A DNA stretch of 64,000 nt. Origin: an uncultured Eubacteriales bacterium (lineage in GTDB: Bacteria; Bacillota; Clostridia; Oscillospirales; CAG-272). This document shows, one piece after another, positions 7,339 to 16,348 of this stretch. The notes under the pieces were generated by a model that was not told the DNA's origin, did not search any database, and saw only the letters and a list, made by a program, of their open reading frames with translations. The stretch's first letter is position 1. Each line of letters starts with the position of its first letter. The stretch covers positions 1 to 64,000 of the forward strand of contig CAKSLQ010000004.1 of assembly GCA_934467415.1 (NCBI GenBank), in the 5' to 3' direction. The translations under genes were made by a program, and so were the position numbers.

Positions 7339-8856
7339 ATGAACCGATTCGGACAGACGGCGGCGGCCGTGCTCCTTGCGCTGACGCTCCTGCTCACAGG
7401 CTGCGGCACGCAGACGGCGGCAGACACGACCGCGGCAGACACCGCCGCAGGGGACGAGCCGATCGAGATCAAAAACGGTCTGGATCTGCCGGGCTATTAC
7501 TACGAGAACAACCTGACCGACAAGGCGGCAGACCCGTTTATCCTGTACGCCGACGATACATATTATCTCTACTGCACGGGCGGATCGCGCTTTTCCGTGC
7601 GGCAGACCAAGTACCTGAACGCATGGCCGTCCGAGAGCAAGACGATCCTCACGCTTTCGGCGCTCGGCTGGGCGCGGGAGAAGGGCTGGGCGCCCGAGGT
7701 GTACGCCTATAACGGAAAGTATTACATGATCTTCTCGGCGCAGGGGTACAACGATCTGCACGCCATCGACATTGCGGTCTGCGACACGCCGGACGGCAAT
7801 TTCAAGCCGCTTTCGTCCGCGCCCTTCTTCGCGCCGGACTACAGCGTCATCGACGGCAGTCTGTTCTTCGATGACGACGGGCGTATCTACATGTACTATT
7901 CCAAGGACAACTCCACCAACATCGTCGGCGGCAAGCGCACGAGCCAGACCTACGGCGTTGAGCTGGAAAAGGATTTCTCGGGCATCATCGGCGAGCCGGT
8001 GCTGATCTCCACGCCGGAGCAGGAGTGGGAGAAAAAGAGCGGCTCGGTGGTGTGGAACGAGGGACCGGTCGTCTTCAAGGAAAACGGCGTGTACTACCTG
8101 CTGTACAGCGCCAACTATTATGTCAGCGAGCATTATGCGGTCGGCTATGCCACGTCCGATACGCCGCTTGCAAGGTTTGAAAAGCCGGAGAACGCCCGCA
8201 TCCTGCGCGGCAACGGCGAAACGGTCACCGGCCCCGGGCATTGCAACATCCTGCGCTCGCCGGACGGCAGCGAGCTGTACATGGTGTACCATGTCCACAC
8301 CGTGCCGCCGGATACGAAGAACGGGCGCAGCCTCGCCATTGACCGCATGGTCATCCGCGCGGACGGCTCGGTCGTCGTGGACGGGCCGAGCGAGACGCGC
8401 CGCCCGCTGCCTTCGGGGGCAAACGGCTATCGCCACCTGCACGACGGCTTTACTGCGGTCGGAGAGGGCGAGAAAGCCGAGTTTGCCTCGTTTTCCTCGG
8501 TGGACTTTCTGTTTGACGGCATCGCCAAGACTTCTTTTGAGAACATCTATTCCATGGATGAGAGCGGCAGCGTGACGATCACGCTCAATACACCGACCGA
8601 GCTGACCGCGCTGATGCTCTATGCACCGACGCTTGCGGAATATGTCCCTGCCACGGTTGATGTGGAGATCAACGGCAAGTATATCCTGCGCGGCCTCCGG
8701 TTCACGTCGCGGCTCGGCAGCCCGGTGACGGCAACGCTCAGCGGCCTTCCCGAGGGGACGGCGGTGGAGACGGTGAAGATCGTCGCGCACCTTGCCGACG
8801 GCAACGAATATGCCGCGCTCAGCGAGATCGTGATGGTCACGGCGCGCGAAAAATAA
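7339..8856 (+). CDS. GH43-family glycoside hydrolase, lipoprotein
   Basis: The 505-residue product has a lipoprotein signal peptide with lipobox LLTGC at residues 18-22, then an Asp/Thr/Ala-rich spacer. The five-bladed propeller of GH43 occupies about residues 60-350. The three acidic catalytic residues are visible in KAADPFILYAD (Asp base), SVIDGSLFFDDDG (Asp) and VVWNEGPVVF (Glu acid). The C-terminal 130 residues form a beta-rich, carbohydrate-binding-like region. It probably trims arabinose- or xylose-containing glycans at the cell surface. It stands alone with its own promoter and terminator. Confidence 0.85.
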   Translation: MNRFGQTAAAVLLALTLLLTGCGTQTAADTTAADTAAGDEPIEIKNGLDLPGYYYENNLTDKAADPFILYADDTYYLYCTGGSRFSVRQTKYLNAWPSESKTILTLSALGWAREKGWAPEVYAYNGKYYMIFSAQGYNDLHAIDIAVCDTPDGNFKPLSSAPFFAPDYSVIDGSLFFDDDGRIYMYYSKDNSTNIVGGKRTSQTYGVELEKDFSGIIGEPVLISTPEQEWEKKSGSVVWNEGPVVFKENGVYYLLYSANYYVSEHYAVGYATSDTPLARFEKPENARILRGNGETVTGPGHCNILRSPDGSELYMVYHVHTVPPDTKNGRSLAIDRMVIRADGSVVVDGPSETRRPLPSGANGYRHLHDGFTAVGEGEKAEFASFSSVDFLFDGIAKTSFENIYSMDESGSVTITLNTPTELTALMLYAPTLAEYVPATVDVEINGKYILRGLRFTSRLGSPVTATLSGLPEGTAVETVKIVAHLADGNEYAALSEIVMVTAREK

Positions 8857-8891
8857 AAAATCAGCCGCCCTCGGGCGGCTGATTGAATTTT
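8857..8891. terminator. Convergent terminator after the GH43 gene
   Basis: AATCAGCCGCCC, a TC loop, then GGGCGGCTGATT, with an A run before and T-rich sequence after. It can serve both the GH43 gene and the minus-strand membrane protein gene at 8936. Confidence 0.85.
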
Positions 8892-8935
8892 GTTCGGGGA
8901 AGACCGTAGGGCGGGGGCTTGCTCCCGCCGGCTGC

Positions 8936-9550
8936 TCACTCCGTCAGCGCCTTTTTGTCGGCGGCGGTCAGCTTGTAGGGCTTCGGCTCGCGCGTGGTGT
9001 CGCACAGCTCAAGGCTTGCGTAGGGAGACACGGTGTAATCCGCGCCGTCCGCATAGTACACGTCGATGTAGAGCGCGTTCAACATATCGGCGCTGACCCC
9101 CTCAAAGACGTAGCGGCGATAGGAATACAGCCCGAACGCGGTCGTAAAGGTGCAGTCCGTCGGCCGGATGCGCTCGTGTCCGTCCGCGAACAGCGAGACG
9201 TCCAGCGGCAGGTCGCGCCCGCTCGTCTCGGCAAAGCCGAAGTCCTCCGCCATGATCGCGAGCAGGGAATTGTTGTAGCGCAGGGTTACGATCAGCGTTT
9301 CTTCGGACGGAATATAGATCGGCTGGTGCGAGAAGAATTTGCTCTTCTGATTGTTGTCGTAAAGCGTGCGCGCCTCCCAGGTTTCCGCGTCGAGCGTCCC
9401 CGCGGCATAGGCGGCCTTCAGCGCGTCGGTCGCGACGATGCCCTCGGCGGCAGGGGGATAATGATTGACCGTGTAGATGCGGAAAGACATCAGGAGCACC
9501 ACCCAAAGGACGATGGCAAGCCCGAGCGCCTTGAAAAGTTTATTCAGCAT
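8936..9550 (-). CDS. Hypothetical membrane-anchored protein
   Basis: The 204-residue protein has one N-terminal membrane segment (about residues 8-25, LGLAIVLWVVLLMSFRIY) and an extracytoplasmic domain of about 175 residues rich in aromatic and acidic residues. I do not recognise the family and see no catalytic motif. It has its own consensus promoter (TTGACA, 17 bp, TATACT on the minus strand at 9592-9620) and shares the GH43 terminator, so it is monocistronic. The topology suggests an outside-facing anchored protein. Confidence 0.75.
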   Translation of the reverse strand: MLNKLFKALGLAIVLWVVLLMSFRIYTVNHYPPAAEGIVATDALKAAYAAGTLDAETWEARTLYDNNQKSKFFSHQPIYIPSEETLIVTLRYNNSLLAIMAEDFGFAETSGRDLPLDVSLFADGHERIRPTDCTFTTAFGLYSYRRYVFEGVSADMLNALYIDVYYADGADYTVSPYASLELCDTTREPKPYKLTAADKKALTE

Positions 9551-9591
9551 AGCAGCCTCGCTTGATTCAAAATGTGCATTCTGTATACAGT

Positions 9592-9620
9592 AGTATATCG
9601 CGTTTCGCCCGCCGTGTCAA
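9592..9620 (-). promoter_or_regulatory. Promoter of the 8936-9550 membrane protein
   Basis: The minus strand reads TTGACA (9620-9615), 17 bp, TATACT (9597-9592). Confidence 0.75.
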
Positions 9621-9665
9621 GTTTGACAAAAGCGCGGATTTTTGCGGAATTTATCAACTTTTTTC

Positions 9666-9694
9666 TTGACAACCGCGGTATCGCGGTGTATAAT
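9666..9694 (+). promoter_or_regulatory. Promoter of yceD-rpmF
   Basis: Full consensus: TTGACA (9666-9671), 17 bp, TATAAT (9689-9694). The ribosome binding site GGAGGG lies just before the ATG at 9746. Confidence 0.85.
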
Positions 9695-9745
9695 GTCTTA
9701 TGTTGCATTCCTGTGCCTGTCGCACCTGTGCATCACGGAGGGTCT

Positions 9746-10291
9746 ATGATACTCGATATTACACCGCTTCTTTCGGGTGAGAAAAAGAAACTGGATGTGG
9801 ACTATATGCTGACCGTTTCGGCTGACGAGGCCGACGGCGGCGCAGTCAATCTTTCCGGTGTACAGTTCCCCGAGGCGGCGCGCGTTGTCGGCGAGATCAC
9901 GGACAATGCCGGCTACATGCGGCTGACCCTTTCGGTCACGCTGCCGTATGTCACGGCCTGCGCCCGCTGCGCCAACGAGGTGCGCGGCGCGTTTGAGATG
10001 CACTTCGCACGCACCGTCGTGCCCGAGGGCATGGTCGAGGACGCGGAGGAGAAGGAAGAGGATTTCGCCGTTGCGAAGAGCGGCAAGCTCGACATCGACG
10101 AGCAGCTGCTGGAGCTGCTGGAGCTCGACTTCCCGACGCGCATTCTCTGTCGGGAGGACTGCAAGGGGCTCTGCCAGCGCTGCGGCAAGGACCTCAACGA
10201 CGGGCCGTGCGACTGTCCGACGGTGGAGTTCAACCCCGCATTCGCCGAGCTGCTTGCCAGATTCGACGAGGATGAAAAAAACAGCAAATAA
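9746..10291 (+). CDS. yceD: YceD/DUF177 family protein (23S rRNA accumulation)
   Basis: The 181-residue product starts at ATG 9746 (MILDITPLLSGEKKK) behind GGAGGG; the open frame upstream covers the promoter. DUF177 features are the acidic middle, VTACARCANEVRG at about residue 75, and the C-terminal pair CREDCKGLCQRCGKDLN followed by CDC, a likely metal-binding cysteine cluster. The family supports 23S rRNA accumulation and is almost always next to rpmF, as here (59 bp upstream of it). Confidence 0.92.
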   Translation: MILDITPLLSGEKKKLDVDYMLTVSADEADGGAVNLSGVQFPEAARVVGEITDNAGYMRLTLSVTLPYVTACARCANEVRGAFEMHFARTVVPEGMVEDAEEKEEDFAVAKSGKLDIDEQLLELLELDFPTRILCREDCKGLCQRCGKDLNDGPCDCPTVEFNPAFAELLARFDEDEKNSK

Positions 10292-10350
10292 TCATTAAAA
10301 TATAAAGTTAAAGCACAGCTTTGTGCAAGCATCTAAGGAGGTGTTTCCGA

Positions 10351-10533
10351 ATGGCAGTACCGAAGAGAAAGGTATCGAAGGCTCGCAGAGACAAGAGACG
10401 CTCAAACGTCTGGAAGCTCGCGCTGCCGGGCATGGTCAAGTGCCCCAAGTGCGGCGAGTACAACCGCGCACACCGCGTTTGCGGCGCATGCGGCTACTAC
10501 AAGGGCGAGGAAATCGTAAAGAAGGAAGCGTAA
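10351..10533 (+). CDS. rpmF: Ribosomal protein bL32
   Basis: The 60-residue protein starts [19 protein letters not shown] at 10351 behind AAGGAGGTG. It has a basic N-terminus and a four-cysteine zinc site (CPKCGEYN...CGACGYY), so this is the zinc-binding (C+) form of L32. It follows yceD, as in most Bacillota. Confidence 0.97.
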   Translation: MAVPKRKVSKARRDKRRSNVWKLALPGMVKCPKCGEYNRAHRVCGACGYYKGEEIVKKEA

Positions 10534-10542
10534 GGCTTCTTG

Positions 10543-10573
10543 AAAAAGCGGAACGCAATGCGTTCCGCTTTTT
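10543..10573 (+). terminator. rpmF terminator
   Basis: AAAAAGCGGAACGC, AAT loop, GCGTTCCGCTTTTT; a perfect stem with T run just after rpmF. Confidence 0.9.
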
Positions 10574-10581
10574 CGTTATGC

Positions 10582-10611
10582 AAAAAGCGGGGCGCGATGC
10601 GCCCCGCTTTT
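10582..10611 (-). terminator. Terminator of the PBP1/LuxR-type regulator
   Basis: AAAAAGCGGGGCGC, GAT loop, GCGCCCCGCTTTT. On the minus strand the stem is followed by a T run and lies 8 bp downstream of the regulator gene. It sits in tandem with the rpmF terminator. Confidence 0.8.
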
Positions 10612-10619
10612 AAGATTGC

Positions 10620-11717
10620 TTAGGATAAAAACGTCTTCATGACGTCGATGACCTCGTCGCGCGTCTCAAAGCCGGAGATGGCGATGATGCGCTTCAGCCG
10701 GTATTTGATCGTGCTCTCGGAGACATGCAGAATTTCCGCGATGTCGAAGTACCGATAGCCCTTGATAATCAGCTTGAGCAGGTCGATGTCGATCGCGTCG
10801 CAGGCGGACAGGATCTTTTCCGCCCGGAAGATGCGCGACACGCTCGGATCGTTGTGAAAGCCGCCTGCGTCCGCGCTCGGCAGGTGTATCGTGCCCAGCG
10901 TCTTCTCTACAATCGGCAGGGAAGCGGTGGTGTCTCCGATGATCAGCTCACAGCGGATTTTGGTGCTGATGCCGGAGATGTTCTCCGAGGCGGTCAAAAG
11001 GCGGCACATGGCGACGGTCTGTTTGCCGATCTCGGGGCAGTTGAGGCGCGCCATCGTCAGGCTCTTGCTGCCGCAGGTGCTGATGGCCATGTCGCCGAAG
11101 GTGCAGAGAAACAAGTCCTCGGGAATCCGCGTGCCCTCTGCGGTGAGCTGGTGCATCAGGATGACGGCGCTTGCGTCGTTGGCGCAGATGACCGCGTCAT
11201 AATTGCGGCAGACCGCGAGAAACTTCTTGCAGGTGGCGTTCATCAGCCCGTCCGCACCGGTATAATAGAAGACATCGCGCTCCCGGCAGCGGTCGTAGGA
11301 CAGAAAAGCATCCTTTTTAATCATGTCGGTCGCCGAGTCGGTGCTGACGGCAAACAGGGCAATCCGCCCGCGCTCGTAGCGGCGCAGATATTCAATCAGC
11401 TGATAGGTCGCCTCGCGATAGTCCATGTAGACATAGCTCGCGTGACGGTAATTGTCGCGGGACGCGCCGCCGATGATGACCGGCTCGACGCCGACGGCGG
11501 ACAGAGCCTCGGCCGCATTGGCCGTCCATGCGCGGGAGGTGGAGAGGATGGCGGCGCAGGTCGGCTTGTCCGTTTTAAAGCGCACAAGTGCGTCGTCGAG
11601 TGAAAGCAGCGCGAGCGAGTCGCCCTTGCGCTTGGCCTCCGCGCGTGCTCCTTTCAGATACAGCGCACACCAGTGTGTGGCATCCGCACCCGGCTGGCAG
11701 ACGATTGTGATCTGCAT
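10620..11717 (-). CDS. Regulator: periplasmic-binding-type sensor plus C-terminal LuxR-type HTH
   Basis: The 365-residue protein lacks the N-terminal LacI helix-turn-helix. Residues 1-280 look like a LacI/PBP1 ligand-binding domain (ITIVCQPGADATHWCAL, YVYMDYREATYQLIEYL, YDAVICANDASAVILMHQL). The last 55 residues form a LuxR-type HTH (YRYFDIAEILHVSESTIKYR). This swaps the usual DNA-binding end of LacI-family regulators. It is divergent from the DUF5107-TPR gene and probably controls it and the downstream glycosidase in response to a sugar. An inverted repeat between them is a candidate operator. Confidence 0.8.
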   Translation of the reverse strand: MQITIVCQPGADATHWCALYLKGARAEAKRKGDSLALLSLDDALVRFKTDKPTCAAILSTSRAWTANAAEALSAVGVEPVIIGGASRDNYRHASYVYMDYREATYQLIEYLRRYERGRIALFAVSTDSATDMIKKDAFLSYDRCRERDVFYYTGADGLMNATCKKFLAVCRNYDAVICANDASAVILMHQLTAEGTRIPEDLFLCTFGDMAISTCGSKSLTMARLNCPEIGKQTVAMCRLLTASENISGISTKIRCELIIGDTTASLPIVEKTLGTIHLPSADAGGFHNDPSVSRIFRAEKILSACDAIDIDLLKLIIKGYRYFDIAEILHVSESTIKYRLKRIIAISGFETRDEVIDVMKTFLS

Positions 11718-11758
11718 GGCTTGTCCCCCTTTTCAGGCGATCAGTCTTGTAACAATAT

Positions 11759-11787
11759 ATTATACCGCTCGCATTTCGATTTGTCAA
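11759..11787 (-). promoter_or_regulatory. Promoter of the regulator gene
   Basis: The minus strand reads TTGACA (11787-11782), 17 bp, TATAAT (11764-11759): a perfect consensus promoter. Confidence 0.85.
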
Positions 11788-11823
11788 GACCAAAGTGCAA
11801 AAACACGGTTTTTTTTATTGATA

Positions 11824-11852
11824 TTGTACCACCTGCCCCGGTGTGGTAGAAT
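11824..11852 (+). promoter_or_regulatory. DUF5107 gene promoter with embedded inverted repeat (candidate operator)
   Basis: TTGTAC (11824-11829), 17 bp, TAGAAT (11847-11852). The spacer holds the inverted repeat TACCAC (11827-11832), 10 bp, GTGGTA (11843-11848). It touches both promoter boxes, so a bound dimer would block RNA polymerase. The divergent regulator is the obvious candidate binder; this is an inference from position. Confidence 0.55.
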
Positions 11853-11901
11853 GAGCACAGAAAGCAAAAAATTCTTTTTTCAAACCAAAAGGAGAACAAT
11901 C

Positions 11902-14900
11902 ATGGCTCAGAAAGCAACCGCCAAGTTTGAGGATCTCGTCATCCCGACTTACAAACCCGGAGCGTGCGAAGCGCTCCCGATGTTTTTTGAGAAGAAGCCG
12001 TATCAGGGCGCGAGCGGACATCTCTATCCGATCCCGTTCACGACCCGCATCAGCGACAAGAAGCAGGATGTGACCTATCACGCTGCTGTACTCGAGAACG
12101 AGTACATCAAGCTTGAGGTCCTGCCCGAGATCGGCGGCAAGATTCAGCGCGCACTGGATAAGACCAACGATTATGACTTCGTTTATCACAACAAGGTCAT
12201 CAAGCCGGCGATGGTCGGCCTTGCAGGCCCGTGGGTGTCCGGCGGTATCGAGTTCAACTGGCCGCAGCACCACCGCCCGACGACCTTTATGCCGCTGGAA
12301 GCGACGATCACCGAGCGCGAAAACGGCGAGAAGACGGTCTGGGTCGGCGAAGTCGATCCGCTGCTCCGCATGAAGGGCATGGCGGGCATCACCATTGTTC
12401 CCGGCAAGTCCTATTTCAAGGCGGAGGTGCAGGTCTACAACCGCACGCCGTACCCGCAGCCCTTTATGTGGTGGGCAAACCTTGCGGTCGAGATCAACGA
12501 GGACTATCGCACGGTGTTCCCGCCGGATGTCGAGTGGGTCAACGACCATGACCGCCGCGCCATCCTCGAGTGGCCGATTGCCAAGGGCGTGTACCACACC
12601 GCGCGTCCGTTCGACTTCGGTAAGGGAACTGATATTCATAACCTCGCAAACGTGCGCGTCCCCTCGTCCTATCTGGTTTCCAAGGGGCAGAGCGACGCGG
12701 ATTACATCTCCGGCTACGATGTCGGCCGCGAGTGCGGCATCGTGACCGTCGCCAACCACCATATTTCGCCCGGCAAGAAGCTGTGGCACTGGGGCAATCA
12801 CCCCTTCGGCGACAAGTGGTGCTCCAACCTCACCGATGACGGCTCCAAGTACGTCGAGCTGATGACCGGCGTTTACACCGACAACCAGCCGGACTTCACC
12901 TGGATCATGCCTTACGAGACCAAGACCTTCGAGCAGTACTGGTATCCCGTCAAGGACATCGGCGAGACCAAGAATGCCACCATCGACGCGGCCATCAACG
13001 TGGAGAAGCGTGACGGCAAGCTGTTTGTCGGCGTGTACGCAACCGGCGCATACAAGAATGCAAAGCTGGTGATCCGTCACGGCGACGCCACCATTGAAGA
13101 GACGATCAAGGAGATTTCGCCCGAGAAGACCTTCACCAAGTCCTACGAGATCAAGGGACTGGATATGAAGAAGGTTTCGGTCGATTTCCTCACCGCCGAC
13201 GGCGTCAAGCTGGTGGACTACCGCCACTACGAGCGCGGCCACAAAAAGCCGATCGAGCCCCGCAAGCCCGCGCTGCCGCCCTGCGAGATCAAGACCAACG
13301 AGGAGCTGTACATCAACGGTAAGCACCTGGAGCAGTACAAGCACTTCGCCTACGAGCCCGCAGACTACTACCTCGAGGCGCTTTCCCGCGATGACGGCGA
13401 CAGCCGCTGCAACACCGCGATGGGCAACATCCGCCTGAAGGAAGGCAGATTTGAGGAAGCGATCGCCTACTACGATAAGGCCATCGCGCGCCTCACGCTG
13501 CGCAACGACAACCCCTACGACGTCGAGGCACTCTATCACAAGGGTATCGCGCTGCGCTACCTCGGCAAGCTCGACGAAGCGTATAACTACCTCTACAGAA
13601 GCATCTGGAGCCAGGACTATGCGGCGGCAGGCTACTATGCACTGGCCGGCATCGACTGCATCCGCGGCGACTACGACGAGGCCGTGAAGAAGCTCGACCT
13701 CTGCCTGACCTACGGCTCGATGAACCTCGAGGCGCTCAAGCTCAAGGGCGAGATCACCGGCGACAAGGCCATCTTCGACAAGATCCGCGAGCTCGACCCG
13801 CTCTTCGACGTTCTGCCCGACAAGCACGAGTACTACATCGATCGCGCGGTTGAATTCATGAACGCGGGCATGACCGACAAGGCCGTTGCCATCCTGAAGA
13901 AGGCAGACGCAAAGCGCCCGCTCGTCAACTACTACCTCGGTTACCTCACCGGTGACAAGAAGTATTATGAGAAGGCGGACAAGTGCGACTGGAGCTGCGC
14001 ATTCCCGGCGCGCCTCGACGACATCGCCGTCCTCAAGGCGGCAAACACCGGCATGGCGAAGTACTACCTCGGCTGCCTGTACTACGACAGACGCCGCTAC
14101 GAGGATGCCATCGCGATGTGGGAAGCAGCCGACCGTGAACTCGGCGGCTTTGCACCCGCATGCCGCAACCTCGGCCTTGCCTACTTCGACAAGCGCGGCG
14201 ACTTCACCGGCGCGGAGAAGGCGCTCCAGAAGGCGCTCGACCTCGACAAGGGCAAGAACGACCGCATCTTCTTCGAGTTTGCACAGCTGTACAAGAACGG
14301 CGGCAAGAGCATTGAAGAGCGTCTCGCCCTGCACGAGAAGTATGCAAAGCTCAGCGCCATGCGCGATGACTGCACGCTCGACCACTCCATCCTGCTCACC
14401 GAGCTCGGCAGATACGACGAGGCTAAGGCGCTGCTGGACGGCCACTGGTTCCACACCTATGAGGGCGGCGAGGGCAACCTCACCCGTCACCATGCATGGC
14501 TGATGACCCTGATCGGCAAGAAGCTTGCCGCGGAGGGCAAGTACAAGGAAGCCATCGAGGCATACAAGAGCGGCTATACCTTCCCGCTGTGCTATGGCGA
14601 GGAGAAGAACTACTTCGCACAGGAGAGCCACCTCGGCTACGGCCTGGCGATGGCCTACAAGGCGGACGGCAACAAGCGCGAATACGAGAAGGCGTTGAGG
14701 AGCGCCATGACCGATCATGCAGCCCCCTCCGAGATCAGCTACTTCCGCGCACTGGCCTTCTATGAGGCGGGCGAGATCAGCGCGGCACATGCACTCTGCG
14801 AGGAGATGATCGCGGCGGGCAAGGAAAAGATCCGCGACAAGGACGTTCCCGCTTACTACGGCGTCGGTTCGCCCTGCCCGTGCCCGTTCGAGTACGATTT

Positions 14901-15054
14901 CCCGAAGATCAACACGGTCAAGGGGCTTGTGCTGGAGGCATTCGGCGAGCTCGGACTCGGCCGCGTCATCGAGGCAAAGGAGCATATCGCCGAGGCGAAG
15001 AAGCTCGATGTCACGAACTTTGCGGTTGCAATGTTTGAAGAATTCTGCAAATAA
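11902..15054 (+). CDS. DUF5107 protein with long TPR region
   Basis: The 1050-residue protein starts at ATG 11902 behind AAAGGAGAAC. Residues 1-400 match the DUF5107 domain, a galactose-mutarotase-like beta-sandwich, with stretches such as GGIEFNWPQHHRPT and NLAVEINEDYRTVFPPDVEW. Residues 430-1000 are TPR-like helical repeats (RLKEGRFEEAIAYYDKAIAR, ALYHKGIALRYLGKLDEAYN). No signal peptide is present, so it is cytoplasmic. DUF5107 proteins occur in carbohydrate utilisation loci, and the fold suggests sugar binding or processing. A clan GH-A glycosidase follows 93 bp downstream. The substrate is unknown. Confidence 0.85.
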   Translation: MAQKATAKFEDLVIPTYKPGACEALPMFFEKKPYQGASGHLYPIPFTTRISDKKQDVTYHAAVLENEYIKLEVLPEIGGKIQRALDKTNDYDFVYHNKVIKPAMVGLAGPWVSGGIEFNWPQHHRPTTFMPLEATITERENGEKTVWVGEVDPLLRMKGMAGITIVPGKSYFKAEVQVYNRTPYPQPFMWWANLAVEINEDYRTVFPPDVEWVNDHDRRAILEWPIAKGVYHTARPFDFGKGTDIHNLANVRVPSSYLVSKGQSDADYISGYDVGRECGIVTVANHHISPGKKLWHWGNHPFGDKWCSNLTDDGSKYVELMTGVYTDNQPDFTWIMPYETKTFEQYWYPVKDIGETKNATIDAAINVEKRDGKLFVGVYATGAYKNAKLVIRHGDATIEETIKEISPEKTFTKSYEIKGLDMKKVSVDFLTADGVKLVDYRHYERGHKKPIEPRKPALPPCEIKTNEELYINGKHLEQYKHFAYEPADYYLEALSRDDGDSRCNTAMGNIRLKEGRFEEAIAYYDKAIARLTLRNDNPYDVEALYHKGIALRYLGKLDEAYNYLYRSIWSQDYAAAGYYALAGIDCIRGDYDEAVKKLDLCLTYGSMNLEALKLKGEITGDKAIFDKIRELDPLFDVLPDKHEYYIDRAVEFMNAGMTDKAVAILKKADAKRPLVNYYLGYLTGDKKYYEKADKCDWSCAFPARLDDIAVLKAANTGMAKYYLGCLYYDRRRYEDAIAMWEAADRELGGFAPACRNLGLAYFDKRGDFTGAEKALQKALDLDKGKNDRIFFEFAQLYKNGGKSIEERLALHEKYAKLSAMRDDCTLDHSILLTELGRYDEAKALLDGHWFHTYEGGEGNLTRHHAWLMTLIGKKLAAEGKYKEAIEAYKSGYTFPLCYGEEKNYFAQESHLGYGLAMAYKADGNKREYEKALRSAMTDHAAPSEISYFRALAFYEAGEISAAHALCEEMIAAGKEKIRDKDVPAYYGVGSPCPCPFEYDFPKINTVKGLVLEAFGELGLGRVIEAKEHIAEAKKLDVTNFAVAMFEEFCK

Positions 15055-15147
15055 GATTTACGGAGAAGCCGATCGGGGATTTCCCCGACCGGCAGTCTCT
15101 GTATACGGCCATCGTATATACAATGTAGTTTTTCGGAGGAAACAGCA

Positions 15148-16242
15148 ATGGGAGAAAAATGGTCTAAGGAAAAAGCCTGGGAATGGTACAACAGCCGCCC
15201 GTGGATCCGCGGCTTCAATTATATTTCCTGCGGCGCGGTCAACCGCATCGAGCAGTGGCAGGAATTTGAACACGATCGCATCGAGGAATGCTTCCGCGTC
15301 GAGCTGAAGCTGGCGCATGACACCGGCTTCAACGCCGTGCGCTCGATCCTGCCCTACGAGGTATGGGGACGTCAGCACGACAGCTTCATGAAGTATCTTG
15401 AAACCTACCTTGAGATCTGCGCGGAGAACGGCCTCGGCGTCATGCTCTGCTTCGGCAACGACTGCACCGTCCCCGCAGAGACATACAAGCTGCCCGAATT
15501 CGGCCCGCAGCATGTGGACTACGGCTATCACGGCGGCATGGCGCGCTCCCCGCACGATGTGCTCGCCTCGAACGGCAAGTCGCCCCTCGATGTGCCCGAA
15601 TATGCCGAGGACTTCTGCCGCATGGTGGACGAGATCGTGGGCAAGTATGCGAAGGATGAGCGTGTTATCGTCTGGGACATTTTCAACGAGATCGGCAACA
15701 GCCGCCGCTCGATGATGAGCGTGCCGTGGATGGAACGCTTCTTCGAGATCGCGCGCTCGCACGACCCGATTCAGCCGCTGACCGCCTGCGCATGGACGCT
15801 GAACCCCGGTCACGAACCCGGTGAGCCCGAGCGCATTGCGATGGAGCTGTCCGATGTCATCAGTTATCATGACTACAAGGATTATCAGACCTCGATCGAC
15901 ATCATCGACATGTTGCAAATGAAGTACGACCGCCCGCTGTTCAACACCGAGTGGCTGCACAGAATGCAGGGCAACAAGATCCAGTCGCATCTGCCGCTCT
16001 TCTATCTTGAGAAGGTCGCCTGCTTCAACTGGGGGCTTGTCGTCGGCAAGAGCCAGAACAACGAGCCGTGGGAGGCCATCTGGCGCAGATGGGAGAAGGG
16101 CGAGGGCGAGAACTACGACTTCACCCAGTGGCAGCATGAGCTGTTCCGCCCGAATCTCCGTCCCTATGACCCGAAGGAGCTCCGCGTGATGAAAAAGTAT
16201 TTCGAAAAGGCGGACGAACGCTTCAAAACATGCAAAAAATAA
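15148..16242 (+). CDS. Clan GH-A glycoside hydrolase (GH5-like, cytoplasmic)
   Basis: The 364-residue single-domain TIM-barrel enzyme has no signal peptide. The two clan GH-A catalytic acids are visible: VIVWDIFNEIGNSRR (acid/base Glu after Asn, about residue 181) and RPLFNTEWLHRMQG (nucleophile Glu, about residue 269). The early segment SRPWIRGFNYISCGAVNRIE is typical of GH5/GH2-like enzymes that begin with 'G-x-N-Y-x-x-x'. ATG 15148 follows TCGGAGGAAACA. It lies 93 bp after the DUF5107 gene and may be in the same regulon. Being intracellular, it should act on imported oligosaccharides. Confidence 0.82.
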   Translation: MGEKWSKEKAWEWYNSRPWIRGFNYISCGAVNRIEQWQEFEHDRIEECFRVELKLAHDTGFNAVRSILPYEVWGRQHDSFMKYLETYLEICAENGLGVMLCFGNDCTVPAETYKLPEFGPQHVDYGYHGGMARSPHDVLASNGKSPLDVPEYAEDFCRMVDEIVGKYAKDERVIVWDIFNEIGNSRRSMMSVPWMERFFEIARSHDPIQPLTACAWTLNPGHEPGEPERIAMELSDVISYHDYKDYQTSIDIIDMLQMKYDRPLFNTEWLHRMQGNKIQSHLPLFYLEKVACFNWGLVVGKSQNNEPWEAIWRRWEKGEGENYDFTQWQHELFRPNLRPYDPKELRVMKKYFEKADERFKTCKK

Positions 16243-16307
16243 CAGTCATACGAAAATTCCGCACAAAAACCGCGAAAAGTTTTTATAACGATTTGTGAAA
16301 GCTGTAG

Positions 16308-16340
16308 TATAATAAATACAGCAAAAATATTTTTTGGAGG
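16308..16340 (+). promoter_or_regulatory. -10 box and RBS of surface protein 1
   Basis: A clear TATAAT occurs at 16308-16313 with no good -35 box, followed by TTTTTGGAGG at 16331-16340, 8 bp before the ATG at 16349. The weak -35 suggests activation or another control of this gene. Confidence 0.45.
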
Positions 16341-16348
16341 ATATACCT

